Assembly: GCA_030285985.1 (NCBI GenBank)
Contig: CP127384.1
Span: 372,001-436,000, forward strand
From: Aquidulcibacter paucihalophilus
GTDB taxonomy: Bacteria > Pseudomonadota > Alphaproteobacteria > Caulobacterales > Caulobacteraceae
Length of the DNA stretch: 64,000 nt
Direction of reading: 5' to 3'
A model generated the notes under the pieces. That model did not search any database. It worked only from the letters and a program-made list of their open reading frames with translations, and was not told the origin of the DNA. Shown here piece by piece: positions 51,319 to 59,933 of the stretch. Both the position numbers and the translations under genes were made by a program. Numbering within the stretch: position 1 is the stretch's first letter; every line of letters starts with the position of its first letter.

Positions 51319-52581
51319 TCAGGACGCCGCAGGCGTCGGCTCAGCAACGCGCGTCACCCGGAACGGCTGCCACCGGCCATAGGTGGCCGAACGCCAGAGC
51401 CACTCCAGCGGTCCGAAGCGGAACCGCGCCAGCCACCACTGACTGAAGACGATCTGCAGGGCGAAAACGCCCACCGCCAGAAGCGTAAGCACCGTCGGAC
51501 CCGAATAGGTCAGCAGCCCCAGTCCGAAGCCGTTGAGCACGAACAGATAGACCAGGCTGTGCGCCAGGTAGTTGGTCAGGGCCATCTGCCCTACGGCACC
51601 CAGCCCCGACAGCCGGCTGCGCCCTGCGTCCGACCGGCACAGCACGACGATCCCGCAGCCGTAGCCGAGGGCCAGCACCAGTTGCGAGGCACCCGTGACC
51701 AGCTCCAGCCCGAGACCGACCGGGCCTCTGGCCGCGAGGTCCAGGACCTCCATCAGCGGTCCCGCCGCGGCCATGCCCAGCCCGAGGGTCAACAGCCATG
51801 GCAGGGCGCGGCGGAAGCCGGCGGCGTATCGCGCGGTGTCCTGAAGCCAGCCCTGCCGATAGATCCAGGCCCCCAGCAGGAAGCGGCCCAGGATCGTGCC
51901 CAGCAGCGAATATCCCAGCGGGGAATAGTAGAACTCCGGCCCGGCCATGGTCAGGTTTTCACGCACGAAGGCGGCGTAGTCCCGTCCGAGTATGACGTCC
52001 CAGCGCCGCGTCATTCCGGCCTCGAGAAGCGCGAAGACCGCCGGTGCCTCCCCGGCGGGAGTCGTCGCCACAAACCAAAGCGTCGCGGCCGCTCCCGACG
52101 CGATCGCCAGGATGAGCCCCGGTACCAGCAGCAGCTTCGACGGCCAGCGCCGCGTCATCATCAGGACCAGCCCCATCAGCGCATAGGCGTGCAGGATATC
52201 CCCCGCGAAGATCAGCAGGAGATGCGCCACGCCGACCGCCAACAGGATCAGGACCCGCCTCAGGTAAATGGCCCCGGCGTTCGCACCGCGCGCCTCGGCG
52301 CGGTCGCTCAGGACCGCAAAGCCGAAGCCGAACAACAGCGAAAACAGCGCCTGCGCCTTGCCGTGGACCAGCCAGGTGCCCACCAGTCCGACGTAACGGT
52401 CGAGGGTCTCGCCAAAGAGGTGAACGACCCGCTCGTCAGAGACGATGTAATCGAAATAGCCGAACATGTTCATCCACAGCACCCCGAAGAGAGCGAGACC
52501 GCGGATGATGTCGAGCTCGCCGATCCGGTCGCGTCCGAGCACAGGATCGGACGCCGCGCTGAGGTCGGACGCTGAGGTCAT
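51319..52581 (-). CDS. DUF418 domain membrane protein
   Basis: The 420-residue product has about ten transmembrane helices. The N-terminal segment RIGELDIIRGLALFGVLWMN and the C-terminal DUF418 pattern (GQMALTNYLAHSLVYLF, then FSQWWLARFRFGPLEWLWRSATYGRW) are characteristic. The family resembles membrane acyltransferases in topology, but its function is not known. A small membrane protein is encoded just downstream. Confidence 0.9.
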   Translation of the reverse strand: MTSASDLSAASDPVLGRDRIGELDIIRGLALFGVLWMNMFGYFDYIVSDERVVHLFGETLDRYVGLVGTWLVHGKAQALFSLLFGFGFAVLSDRAEARGANAGAIYLRRVLILLAVGVAHLLLIFAGDILHAYALMGLVLMMTRRWPSKLLLVPGLILAIASGAAATLWFVATTPAGEAPAVFALLEAGMTRRWDVILGRDYAAFVRENLTMAGPEFYYSPLGYSLLGTILGRFLLGAWIYRQGWLQDTARYAAGFRRALPWLLTLGLGMAAAGPLMEVLDLAARGPVGLGLELVTGASQLVLALGYGCGIVVLCRSDAGRSRLSGLGAVGQMALTNYLAHSLVYLFVLNGFGLGLLTYSGPTVLTLLAVGVFALQIVFSQWWLARFRFGPLEWLWRSATYGRWQPFRVTRVAEPTPAAS

Positions 52582-52654
52582 TATGGCTTTCCCCCGATAG
52601 CGGGGTCAGCCTTAGGGCGAACCGTGTTCGGCGTCCATTATTGGGGCCATTGCC

Positions 52655-54307
52655 CTAGATCGCATCGAGGTCCCGCCCCTTTGTCTCCGGCAGCCAGATC
52701 AGGGCCACGACCGCGGCCAGGGCGGTGAAGGCGACCGAATACCAGAGGCCGAAATAGATGTTCCCGGACCAGGCCACGAGGGCGAAGCTGGCGGCGGGCA
52801 ACAGGCCGCCGACCCAGCCGGTGCCGATGTTGTAGGGCAGGCTCATGGCGGTATAGCGCACCCGCGTCGGGAACAGCTCGACGAGGGCCGCCGCCTGCGG
52901 CCCGTACAGGGCCGTGGCCGCGACCATGAAGATCATCAGGATGCCGAAGACCAGCGGCATGTTGATCCGCGCCGGATCAGCCTTCGCCGGATAGCCGGCC
53001 TCGGCCAGCGCCGCCTTGATGCGGGTCTCGACCCCGGTGCGCGCGGCCTTCAGGGCGACGGCGTCCATGCCGGCTCCCTCGACCGAGGCGACCTCGATCC
53101 CCCCGACCCGGACCATGGCGATGGAGCCCGGCGCGGCCTCGGCGTTGCCGTAGGAGACACCGGCGTTGGACAGCACGCTCTTGGCGATGTCGCAGGAGCT
53201 GGAGAAGGCGGCCTTGCCGATCGGATCGAACTGCAGGGCGCAGGTGGCCGGGTCGGCGACCACAGTCACGGGCGCGGCGGCCTGCGCCTCCGCCAGCGCC
53301 GGATTGGCGGCCTTGGTCAGGGCGTGGAAGCCGGGGAAGAAGGCGACCAGCGCCAGGATCATGCCGAACAGCATCACCGGCTTGCGCCCGACCCGGTCCG
53401 ACAGCCAGCCGAAGAAGACATAGAGCGCGGCCGAGGCGACGGTCACCATCAGCACCAGCTGGTCGACCGTATTGACGTCGATCTTGAGCACCCGCTCCAT
53501 GAAGAACCGGGTGTAGAAATAGCCGCAGTACCAGACCGCCCCCTGGGCGATCATGATGCCGAACAGGGCGATCAGCACGAACCGGCCGTTGCCCCACTGG
53601 AGGAAGGCTTCCTTGTACGGCGCGCGGCGCTCGCCGCCTTCGGCCTCCATCCGCTGGTAAGCCGGGCTCTCGTTCAGCTTCAGCCGGATCCACAGCGACA
53701 CGACCAGCAGCAGGGCCGATAGCAGGAACGGGATGCGCCAGCCCCATTCATCGAAGGCCTCGACGCCGACGATCTGGCGGGTGATCAGGATCACCGACAG
53801 GGCACCGATCAGGCCGAAGGCGGCGGTGGTCTGGATCCAGCCGGTCAGCAGGCCACGCTTCTTCGGCGGCGAATGTTCGGCGACATAGATGGCCGCCCCG
53901 CCATACTCCCCGCCGAGCGCGAAGCCCTGCAGCACGCGCATGATCAGCAGCAGTATGGGCGCGGCCAGGCCGATCTGGCCGTAGTCGGGCAACAGGCCGA
54001 TGGCCACGGTGGCCACGCCCATCAGGGTGATGGTCACGAGGAAGGTGGTCTTTCGCCCCGTCCGGTCACCGAACCAGCCGAACACCAGCGCGCCCAGCGG
54101 CCGCACGATGAAGCCGAGGCCGAAGGTCAGCAGGGCGAGGATGTAGGCGACGGTCTCGCCGGCGTCGGCGAAGAAGTGGCGCGCGATGACGGTGGCCAGG
54201 GAGCCGAAGACAAAGAAGTCGTACCATTCAAAGGCGGTGCCGGCGGCTGATGCCACCACGACCGTCTTCAGGCTCGGCTCCGCCCTCGTCTCAACCGCTT
54301 CCGTCAT
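52655..54307 (-). CDS. MHS-family (MFS) transporter with large periplasmic loop insertion
   Basis: This is a 550-residue proton-coupled metabolite transporter of the MHS (ProP/ShiA-like) family. The N-terminal half has SAAGTAFEWYDFFVFGSLA and motif A in GWFGDRTGRKTTF; the second motif A copy is GWLSDRVGRKP. After the helix that follows it, about 118 residues (331-449) are inserted before the next helix. By MFS topology this loop is periplasmic, and it has two cysteines (356 and 372) that could pair. The substrate is unknown. The start at 54307 is chosen because upstream residues are Arg-rich and unlike the family. Confidence 0.9.
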   Translation of the reverse strand: MTEAVETRAEPSLKTVVVASAAGTAFEWYDFFVFGSLATVIARHFFADAGETVAYILALLTFGLGFIVRPLGALVFGWFGDRTGRKTTFLVTITLMGVATVAIGLLPDYGQIGLAAPILLLIMRVLQGFALGGEYGGAAIYVAEHSPPKKRGLLTGWIQTTAAFGLIGALSVILITRQIVGVEAFDEWGWRIPFLLSALLLVVSLWIRLKLNESPAYQRMEAEGGERRAPYKEAFLQWGNGRFVLIALFGIMIAQGAVWYCGYFYTRFFMERVLKIDVNTVDQLVLMVTVASAALYVFFGWLSDRVGRKPVMLFGMILALVAFFPGFHALTKAANPALAEAQAAAPVTVVADPATCALQFDPIGKAAFSSSCDIAKSVLSNAGVSYGNAEAAPGSIAMVRVGGIEVASVEGAGMDAVALKAARTGVETRIKAALAEAGYPAKADPARINMPLVFGILMIFMVAATALYGPQAAALVELFPTRVRYTAMSLPYNIGTGWVGGLLPAASFALVAWSGNIYFGLWYSVAFTALAAVVALIWLPETKGRDLDAI

Positions 54308-54390
54308 CGATCGCCTCCCCGCGTCGTCATGGCGTCTCTGCGGACGCCTCCGGGGGGATGCTAGACGGCGTTGCGGGCCGCGCAAATAGC

Positions 54391-54426
54391 GAAGGCCCGC
54401 CGGCGGGGGGATGCCAGCGGGCCTTC
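54391..54426. terminator. Hairpin between the entericidin-like gene and the MHS transporter
   Basis: A perfect 10-bp stem (GAAGGCCCGC paired with GCGGGCCTTC) with a 16-nt loop lies downstream of the small lipoprotein gene on the minus strand and upstream of the transporter gene. It probably ends the lipoprotein transcript. Confidence 0.65.
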
Positions 54427-54475
54427 TTCAACCGAACCGCGCGTCGGGGGGGAATCGCGGTCGGGAAGGGGGTGT

Positions 54476-54613
54476 CTAGTTCTTCGCGTCTTCGGCGGCG
54501 CCGGTGACGGCCTGGCCGGCGGCGGAGGCGTCGCGGCCCACGCCGGAGACGGTGTTGCAGGCCGCAGTGGTCAGGGCGGCGGCAGCGGCGAACAGGACAA
54601 AAATCTTGCGCAT
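54476..54613 (-). CDS. Entericidin A/B-like small lipoprotein
   Basis: The 45-residue product from ATG 54613 is preceded by AAGGAG. It begins MRKIFVLFAAAAALTTAAC, a complete lipoprotein signal with Cys19. The short mature part (NTVSGVGRDASAAGQAV) matches the GxGxD-A-xAG pattern of entericidins. In Caulobacterales and other alphaproteobacteria such genes are often linked to envelope stress and the general stress response, and this one lies beside the GSR locus. I did not find an EcfG promoter directly upstream. Confidence 0.85.
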   Translation of the reverse strand: MRKIFVLFAAAAALTTAACNTVSGVGRDASAAGQAVTGAAEDAKN

Positions 54614-54655
54614 CGAGAGAACTCCTTCAGGCCGGGGGAGGCGGCGTCTGGAGTA

Positions 54656-56440
54656 TCAACGTCGTGACGGCGCGGCGGTTCCAAGGTCGGCCGGATCGGT
54701 GGGGATGACCGCTTCCGGGGTGGCGAAGGTCATGCGGGCGATGGTGCCGCCGCCCTCGGCCGGGACCATCTCTGCCGTTCCCCGAAGCTGCTTGGCGAAG
54801 GCCCCCATCAGGGTGCGCCCCACGCCGGCGCGGAAGGTTTCGCTGACGCCCGGTCCGTCGTCCTGGACTTCCAGCACGCTGGTCTCGCCCTGGACGAAGA
54901 AGCGGACCTTGAGGTCGCCGCCGCGCCCGGTGAAGGCGTGTTTCTGGGCATTGCTCACAGCCTCGACCAGCCACAGGGCCAGCGGTGCCAGCTTGTCGGG
55001 GTCGACGACCAGGGAGTCGGCCTCGACCGATGAGGTGACCAGCTGGCCCCGTCCCGATTCGCTGGCGACCAGCTGTCCGACCAGTTCGGTCAGGAAGATG
55101 CGGGCGTCGGCGTAGCGCAGGTCGTCGCTCTGGTAGAGGGTGCGGTAGATCAGGGCGAGCGCCGAAATGCGCTGACGCGTATCGCCGACCGCCGCCTTCG
55201 ACGCCGGATCGGTCAGGGCCCGCTGCTGCATCGACAGCAGGGACGAGATGATCTGCAGATTGTTCTTCACCCGGTGGTGGATCTCGCGCATCAGCGCGTC
55301 CTTCTCCTCCAGCGAAGCGGTCAGGGCGGCGTCGCGGGCGACGATGGACTCGGCCAATTCGTCGAGGGTTCGCGCCAGGACCCGGATTTCGGCCGGCGCG
55401 TTCATGGCCTGGACGGGACGCACCGAGAACCGGCCCTTGGCATAGATGGCCGCCACCCGCTCCAGATAGTTCAGCCAGCGGATCACGACCCGTTCGCTGA
55501 CCCACATGACCGCTGTGAAGGCCAGGAACCAGGCCAGCAAGGGCATGAACAACGCACCGACGGGGTTCAGCCGTGCCCAGGACAGCAGGCCCGGTGCCGG
55601 TGCCGAGAGCAGGGCGTAGACGTCGCGGCCGGCTAGGGCGGCTCCCGCATAGACCCTGTGGCGTCCAGCGGCGTCGTCGGCCTCGAAGATCGCCGAGGCG
55701 TCGCTGCGCGCACGCTCGACCCAGCCGGCCAGCGGTTCGCCGCGGGTCAGGGTGAAGGCCTCAAGGTTGGTGGCGGTCAGCAGCCGTCCGTCGGCATCGG
55801 TGAGCGCCGCCTGCGAGCCCGCCGGAAGGGAGGGATCGTCCAGGTCGGGTTGCAGGCTGGACAGGGGGATCAGGGCGACCATCGCACCGTCGAACCGGCC
55901 CATCGGCCGCTCCAGCCGGGTGGCCACGATCAGGCCGGGCGGCTGTCCGGCCACCGCCGGCGCACGCGCCAGAACCGTGCCTTCGCCGCTGCGCAGGCGT
56001 GCGAACCAGGGCGTGGACCTTGCCTGGCTCAACCACGCGGGCGGCGCGGCGCCGAGGCTCTCGGACGCGCAGGCTGTGGTGCCGCTTGCGGTCAGTCGCG
56101 CCAGTCCGTCCAGATCCTCGAGCCGGGCGACCAGATCGCTGAGCCTCGGCTCGCAGAAGATTTCCAGCGCCTCGGGGCGCAGGGCGATCAGCAGGACACC
56201 GGTGCTGTCCAGCTGCGCCTTGGCATTGGCGGCGCTGCGTTCGGCGGCCAGTTGCAGATCGGACCGACGGTCGGCGTCCTGGGCCCGGAAGGCCGCCTGC
56301 GCCTGAAAGCCGCCGAGGATCAGCAGGGGCAGGAGGGCAATGGCCAGCCAGAGCCCCAACCGGAAGCGGATGCCCTGGAACCTTGCGGGGCCCAGGCCCC
56401 GACCCATTCCCCTGGCGATCGCGCGGCCGAACCTGACCAC
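54656..56440 (-). CDS. HisKA_2-type sensor histidine kinase of the general stress response
   Basis: The 594-residue product has two transmembrane helices (about 27-47 and 294-314) flanking a periplasmic sensor domain of about 245 residues. A HAMP-like segment and coiled coil follow. The HisKA_2 phosphoacceptor box is [25 protein letters not shown] (His388/His389). The ATPase domain has [11 protein letters not shown] and DDGPGVSE. It lies four bases downstream of ecfG. By position and type it is the likely PhyK-like kinase that phosphorylates PhyR. Confidence 0.9.
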   Translation of the reverse strand: MVRFGRAIARGMGRGLGPARFQGIRFRLGLWLAIALLPLLILGGFQAQAAFRAQDADRRSDLQLAAERSAANAKAQLDSTGVLLIALRPEALEIFCEPRLSDLVARLEDLDGLARLTASGTTACASESLGAAPPAWLSQARSTPWFARLRSGEGTVLARAPAVAGQPPGLIVATRLERPMGRFDGAMVALIPLSSLQPDLDDPSLPAGSQAALTDADGRLLTATNLEAFTLTRGEPLAGWVERARSDASAIFEADDAAGRHRVYAGAALAGRDVYALLSAPAPGLLSWARLNPVGALFMPLLAWFLAFTAVMWVSERVVIRWLNYLERVAAIYAKGRFSVRPVQAMNAPAEIRVLARTLDELAESIVARDAALTASLEEKDALMREIHHRVKNNLQIISSLLSMQQRALTDPASKAAVGDTRQRISALALIYRTLYQSDDLRYADARIFLTELVGQLVASESGRGQLVTSSVEADSLVVDPDKLAPLALWLVEAVSNAQKHAFTGRGGDLKVRFFVQGETSVLEVQDDGPGVSETFRAGVGRTLMGAFAKQLRGTAEMVPAEGGGTIARMTFATPEAVIPTDPADLGTAAPSRR

Positions 56441-56444
56441 AGCG

Positions 56445-57056
56445 TCAGCCTTGCCTCGCGCTGCTCAGACGGTCCGCGGCCGCGAGGATGGAGCGCATGG
56501 CGTCGCCCGCGGCGCGGCCGTCGCGCGCATATCCGCCCCGTTCCAGCGTCGCCTGCAGGGCCTTGCGGGCCCGCGACACGCGGCTCTTCACGGTTCCTAC
56601 GGCGCACTGGCAGATTGCAGCGGCCTCTTCATAGGCGAAGCCGCCGGCGCCCACGAGGATCAGCGCCTCGCGCTGCTCTTCGGGCAGGGTGCCGAGGGCC
56701 AGGCGCAGTTCGTCCAGCGCCACCGGGGACTCCGGATCATCGACCGCGACCAGGGTCCGTTCAGCGGCCTCCTGGTCCAGCTGCGTCTGGCGCCAAGAGC
56801 GGCGCTTTTCGGAGTAGAACTGATTGCGCAGGATCATGAAGGTCCACGCCTTCATGTTCGTGCCCATCTGATAGCTGGCGCGCGCATCCCACGCCTTCAT
56901 CATGGCGTCCTGGGCCAGGTCGTCGGCCGCCGTCGGGTCACCCGTCAGGGTCCGCGCGAAGGCGCGCAGATGCGGGATCAGCACGACCAATTCCCGCTTG
57001 AAGGCGTCGTCGTCCGCTGAAGGGGGTTTGGGCGGCGGGCTGGAGGCGCCGCTCAT
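56445..57056 (-). CDS. ecfG: General stress sigma factor EcfG (SigT-like)
   Basis: This is a 203-residue ECF sigma factor of the EcfG group. Region 2 covers about residues 22-88 ([35 protein letters not shown]). Region 4 covers about 130-180 ([37 protein letters not shown]). Its start overlaps the nepR stop. An EcfG-type promoter upstream of nepR implies positive autoregulation. Confidence 0.95.
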   Translation of the reverse strand: MSGASSPPPKPPSADDDAFKRELVVLIPHLRAFARTLTGDPTAADDLAQDAMMKAWDARASYQMGTNMKAWTFMILRNQFYSEKRRSWRQTQLDQEAAERTLVAVDDPESPVALDELRLALGTLPEEQREALILVGAGGFAYEEAAAICQCAVGTVKSRVSRARKALQATLERGGYARDGRAAGDAMRSILAAADRLSSARQG

Positions 57057-57250
57057 TCGCCGTTCCCTTCGGCCGAGCGCGCGTCGGCCCGGCGCAGAAT
57101 GTCCAGAAACTCGTCGGGAACGGGCTCGTTCACGATCTCGTCGAACATGTGACGCAGTTTGACGCCGATCGCCTGCTGGCGAAGTCGGGCTTCCTCCAGG
57201 CTTGCGCCGCCCTTGGGAGGCTTGCCGGGGGGATTGGAATTATCTGTCAT
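57053..57250 (-). CDS. nepR: Anti-sigma factor NepR
   Basis: NepR holds EcfG inactive until phosphorylated PhyR captures it. The 65-residue product from ATG 57250 has the family core LRQQAIGVKLRHMFDEIV and NEPVPDEFLDILRRAD, with disordered ends. It overlaps ecfG by four bases. A second ATG at 57268 is possible but less likely. Confidence 0.93.
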   Translation of the reverse strand: MTDNSNPPGKPPKGGASLEEARLRQQAIGVKLRHMFDEIVNEPVPDEFLDILRRADARSAEGNGE

Positions 57251-57295
57251 TGAAAAAACGGCCGCCACCCTGACGATAGTTGTTGCGAGTGCCGG

Positions 57296-57320
57296 AACGC
57301 CGCCCCGCAGGCCCGGTTCC
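57296..57320 (-). promoter_or_regulatory. EcfG-dependent promoter of nepR-ecfG
   Basis: On the minus strand GGAAC (57320-57316) and CGTT (57299-57296) are separated by exactly 16 bases. This matches the GGAAC-N16-CGTT pattern known for EcfG/SigT. The predicted start of transcription is about 57289, roughly 40 bases before nepR. Confidence 0.9.
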
Positions 57321-57361
57321 TAGGGAATCGGGAATTAATGCTCAAGCTTGAGCGCCGAAGC

Positions 57362-57386
57362 GGAACCGTGACCGATTTGATACGTT
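57362..57386 (+). promoter_or_regulatory. EcfG-dependent promoter of phyR
   Basis: GGAAC (57362-57366) and CGTT (57383-57386) are separated by 16 bases, 55 bp before the phyR start. It is back to back with the nepR promoter; the two -35 elements are about 40 bp apart. Confidence 0.9.
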
Positions 57387-57441
57387 GAGGGGCACTGCAG
57401 CGGCTCCAGGGTGGGAGCCGTAATCGTCGGGGATTTGATAC

Positions 57442-58239
57442 ATGAGCCTGCTGGCCCGCCTTGCGCCGCATCTGCCTTACGTCCGTCGTTACGCGCGCGC
57501 GCTGACCGGCGACCAGACCACGGGCGACAACTACGTCCGTGTTGCCCTGGAGGCCCTCGCCGCCGGTGAACGCCAGCTGCCGGCCGAGATGACGCCGCGC
57601 GTGGCGCTCTATCACGTCTTCCACGCCATCTGGACCACCACCGGTGCCCAGCTGGAGGACAAGAGCGGCCTCGACGGCCGGGACGATGATGCCTCGCGCC
57701 GTCTGATGCGGATCGCGCCCCGCTCCCGCCAGGCCTTCCTGCTGACGGCGCTCGAAGGCTTCACCCCCTCCGAAGCTGCGCAAATCCTCGACGCCGACGC
57801 CCATGACGTCGAGCGGCTGATCTCGGAAGCCCAGACGGATATCGACGCCGAACTGGCCACCGATGTCCTGATCATCGAGGACGAGGCCATTATCTCGGCC
57901 GACATCGAAAGCCTGGTCCGGGAGCTCGGTCACCGGGTCACCGGCACCGCCACCACCCATGATGAGGCCGTCGACGCCGTCGCCCGCCATCGCCCGGGTC
58001 TGGTCCTGGCCGATATCCAGCTGGCCGACGGTTCGTCGGGCATCGACGCGGTCAAGGACATCCTCAAGCGGATCGACGTGCCGGTGATCTTCATCACCGC
58101 CTTCCCCGAGCGGCTGCTGACCGGCGAGCGGCCGGAGCCGACCTTCCTGATCACCAAGCCCTTCCAGCCGGAAACGGTGAAGGCGGCGATCAGCCAGGCG
58201 CTCTTCTTCCACCCGTCGCGCCAGAAGGCGGCAGCCTAG
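57442..58239 (+). CDS. phyR: General stress response regulator PhyR
   Basis: The 265-residue product is a sigma-like domain (about residues 1-135, with a degenerate sigma-2/sigma-4 pair) fused to a receiver domain (about 140-255). The receiver has the acidic pair IIEDEAI, phosphoacceptor Asp191 in LVLADIQL, and the PFxFATGUY-type variant segment with Lys239 in ITKPF. When phosphorylated, its sigma-like half binds NepR and frees EcfG. It is divergent from nepR-ecfG-kinase and followed by a strong terminator. Confidence 0.96.
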   Translation: MSLLARLAPHLPYVRRYARALTGDQTTGDNYVRVALEALAAGERQLPAEMTPRVALYHVFHAIWTTTGAQLEDKSGLDGRDDDASRRLMRIAPRSRQAFLLTALEGFTPSEAAQILDADAHDVERLISEAQTDIDAELATDVLIIEDEAIISADIESLVRELGHRVTGTATTHDEAVDAVARHRPGLVLADIQLADGSSGIDAVKDILKRIDVPVIFITAFPERLLTGERPEPTFLITKPFQPETVKAAISQALFFHPSRQKAAA

Positions 58240-58262
58240 GGCCTCGCCAGGAACAACAGGAA

Positions 58263-58293
58263 AAGCCCCGGTCGCAGGACCGGGGCTTTTTCG
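58263..58293 (+). terminator. Terminator of phyR
   Basis: A perfect 13-bp stem (AAAAGCCCCGGTC paired with GACCGGGGCTTTT) with loop GCAG ends in a T run. The A tract on the other side makes it usable by the convergent gene as well. Confidence 0.93.
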
Positions 58294-58300
58294 TATGGCC

Positions 58301-58570
58301 CTACTGCGGCGCGGGGGTCGGCGCCGGGCCGGAGTCGTCAAAGGCCCGAACATCCACGGGCTGCGCGCCTGTGTTGGCATTGGTGTCAGCGAAGCCGCCC
58401 TGGCTGACGAACCACATGCCCAGCAGCAGTACGGCGACGGCCGACAGGGACACCATCAGAATGACGAAGATGCGCCGGCCCTTGCCGCCCCCGCGAACAT
58501 ACTGGGCTTCGACGGGTCGGCCTTCATGGACCGCGTCGGCGGCCTTGTCGTGAGGCGATGGGTGGGTCAT
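58301..58570 (-). CDS. Small membrane protein, probable general stress regulon member
   Basis: The 89-residue product from ATG 58570 (MTHPSPHDKAADAVHEG) has one transmembrane helix (about residues 35-57, RRIFVILMVSLSAVAVLLLG). The C-terminal tail is acidic and Pro/Ala-rich. No domain is recognised. An EcfG-type promoter with 17-base spacing lies 37 bp upstream, and the gene is convergent with phyR, so stress-dependent expression is likely. Confidence 0.75.
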   Translation of the reverse strand: MTHPSPHDKAADAVHEGRPVEAQYVRGGGKGRRIFVILMVSLSAVAVLLLGMWFVSQGGFADTNANTGAQPVDVRAFDDSGPAPTPAPQ

Positions 58571-58606
58571 GGCCGGCGCTCCGCAGGTGATGGTTCTGAC
58601 CTGCTG

Positions 58607-58632
58607 AACGCGGCGCGAACCGCCGCCGTTCC
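58607..58632 (-). promoter_or_regulatory. EcfG-type promoter of the small membrane protein gene
   Basis: On the minus strand GGAAC (58632-58628) and CGTT (58610-58607) are separated by 17 bases, upstream of the gene starting at 58570. Confidence 0.7.
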
Positions 58633-58670
58633 GGCACGGCGCGATGCGCAAAAAAAGATTCAAACAGGCG

Positions 58671-58695
58671 GGAACCCCCGGCGGACTTCACCGTT
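58671..58695 (+). promoter_or_regulatory. EcfG-type promoter of the candidate stress sRNA
   Basis: GGAAC (58671-58675) and CGTT (58692-58695) are separated by 16 bases. No ribosome site or ORF follows before a strong terminator at 58790-58814, so the transcript is predicted to be a non-coding RNA. Confidence 0.85.
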
Positions 58696-58702
58696 AGGTC
58701 TT

Positions 58703-58814
58703 TGCGGAGGCGGCGACGCCCCCCCGACTTGAGGCTGGTGCAAGCCAGCCTGTCGCCTCCGCGCCTCATTCTCGATGATGCCACTTCAAGGCGGACCTTC
58801 TGGTCCGCCTTTTT
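58703..58814 (+). ncRNA. Candidate GsrN-like general stress sRNA
   Basis: The predicted transcript is about 112 nt, from about 7 bases after the EcfG-type -10 element to a T-tract terminator. A closing stem pairs GCGGAGGCG (58704-58712) with CGCCTCCGC (58754-58762). Inside it lie a C7 run (58719-58725) and a hairpin AGGCTGG/CCAGCCT (58732-58738 with 58745-58751, loop TGCAAG). A single-stranded linker leads to the terminator (GGCGGACC-TTCT-GGTCCGCC, then TTTTT). From memory, GsrN of Caulobacter crescentus is a SigT-dependent sRNA of about 105 nt with an exposed C-rich 5' loop. Promoter, size, C-rich loop and position fit, but identity is inferred. Confidence 0.7.
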
Positions 58815-58897
58815 CTTTGCCCCGGCTGGACAGCGGGCCGCGGCATGCAGACTATGCGGGTTCACAAAGAAAACCCCATACAGACCCGGAGATGGCC

Positions 58898-59920
58898 ATG
58901 GCTCGCGTGAATCGTCAGTGGGTGTTGCGCCAGCGGCCCAAGGGTCTGATCCAGCCGGGGGATCTGGAGCTGGTCGAGGCGCCGGTTCCCGCCCTGAACG
59001 AATCCCAGGTGCTGGTCCGGACCGTCTATCTGTCGCTCGATCCCACCAACCGCACCTGGATGAACGACGCCGAGGGCTATCTGCCGCCGGTACCGATCGG
59101 CGGCGTCATGCGCGGCCTGACCCTTGGCGTGGTCGAGGAAAGCCGGTCCAGCCGGTTCCGGGCCGGGGATGTGGTCACGCCGATGTCTGGCGGCTGGGCG
59201 GACTACGCCGTGGTCAATGAGATGGAGTTGCGACAGGTCCATCGCGCGGCGGGCCTGCCGCTGACGGCGAACCTCAGCGTGCTCGGCATGACCGGGATGA
59301 CCGCCTATTTCGGCGTCACCGACGTGCTCAAGGCCAAGGCCGGCGAGACGCTGGTGATCTCCGCCGCCGCCGGCGCCGTGGGTTCGATCGCCGGCCAGGT
59401 GGCGAAGGCGCGTGGCTGCCGCGTGATCGGCATCGCGGGCGGCGCTGACAAATGCCGCTGGCTGACCGGGGAACTCGGCTTCGACGCCGCCATCGACTAC
59501 AAGAATGAGGATGTCGGCGAGGCGCTGGACCGGCTCGCACCCGACGGGATCGATCTCAATTTCGAAAACGTCGGCGGCGACATCATGATTGCTGTCTACA
59601 ACCGGCTGAAGACCCACGGCCGGATGGCGGTCTGCGGCCTGATCTCGGCCTATAACGCCACGAAGATGCCGCCGTCGCCGAACTTCAGCCGGATCATCAC
59701 CCATCGCCTCAACATCCAGGGCTTCCTGGTGCTGGACTACGCCCACCGCGCCCGCGAGATGGTCACCGAGATGGGCCCCTGGCTGCAGAGCGGCGAGGTC
59801 AAGTGGAAGGTCCACGTCGACGACGGTCTCGAAGGCGCGCTGGACTCGCTGAACCGCTTGTTCACGGGCGATCACGACGGCAAGCTGCTGGTCCGGGTGT
59901 CGGAAGAGCCTGCGGGCTGA
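58898..59920 (+). CDS. NADP-dependent MDR-family oxidoreductase
   Basis: The 340-residue product begins MARVNRQWVLRQRPKG, typical of the zinc-free prostaglandin-reductase/CurA-like group of medium-chain reductases. The LSLDPTNRTWMND segment is diagnostic, and the nucleotide motif is ISAAAGAVGSIAGQVAK (residues about 150-166). Such enzymes reduce alkenals or enones with NADPH. The start at 58898 is preferred over ATG 58892 because GGAG is six to nine bases upstream. It follows the sRNA terminator and forms a pair with the hotdog gene. Confidence 0.88.
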   Translation: MARVNRQWVLRQRPKGLIQPGDLELVEAPVPALNESQVLVRTVYLSLDPTNRTWMNDAEGYLPPVPIGGVMRGLTLGVVEESRSSRFRAGDVVTPMSGGWADYAVVNEMELRQVHRAAGLPLTANLSVLGMTGMTAYFGVTDVLKAKAGETLVISAAAGAVGSIAGQVAKARGCRVIGIAGGADKCRWLTGELGFDAAIDYKNEDVGEALDRLAPDGIDLNFENVGGDIMIAVYNRLKTHGRMAVCGLISAYNATKMPPSPNFSRIITHRLNIQGFLVLDYAHRAREMVTEMGPWLQSGEVKWKVHVDDGLEGALDSLNRLFTGDHDGKLLVRVSEEPAG

Positions 59921-59933
59921 TAGGACCGATTGG

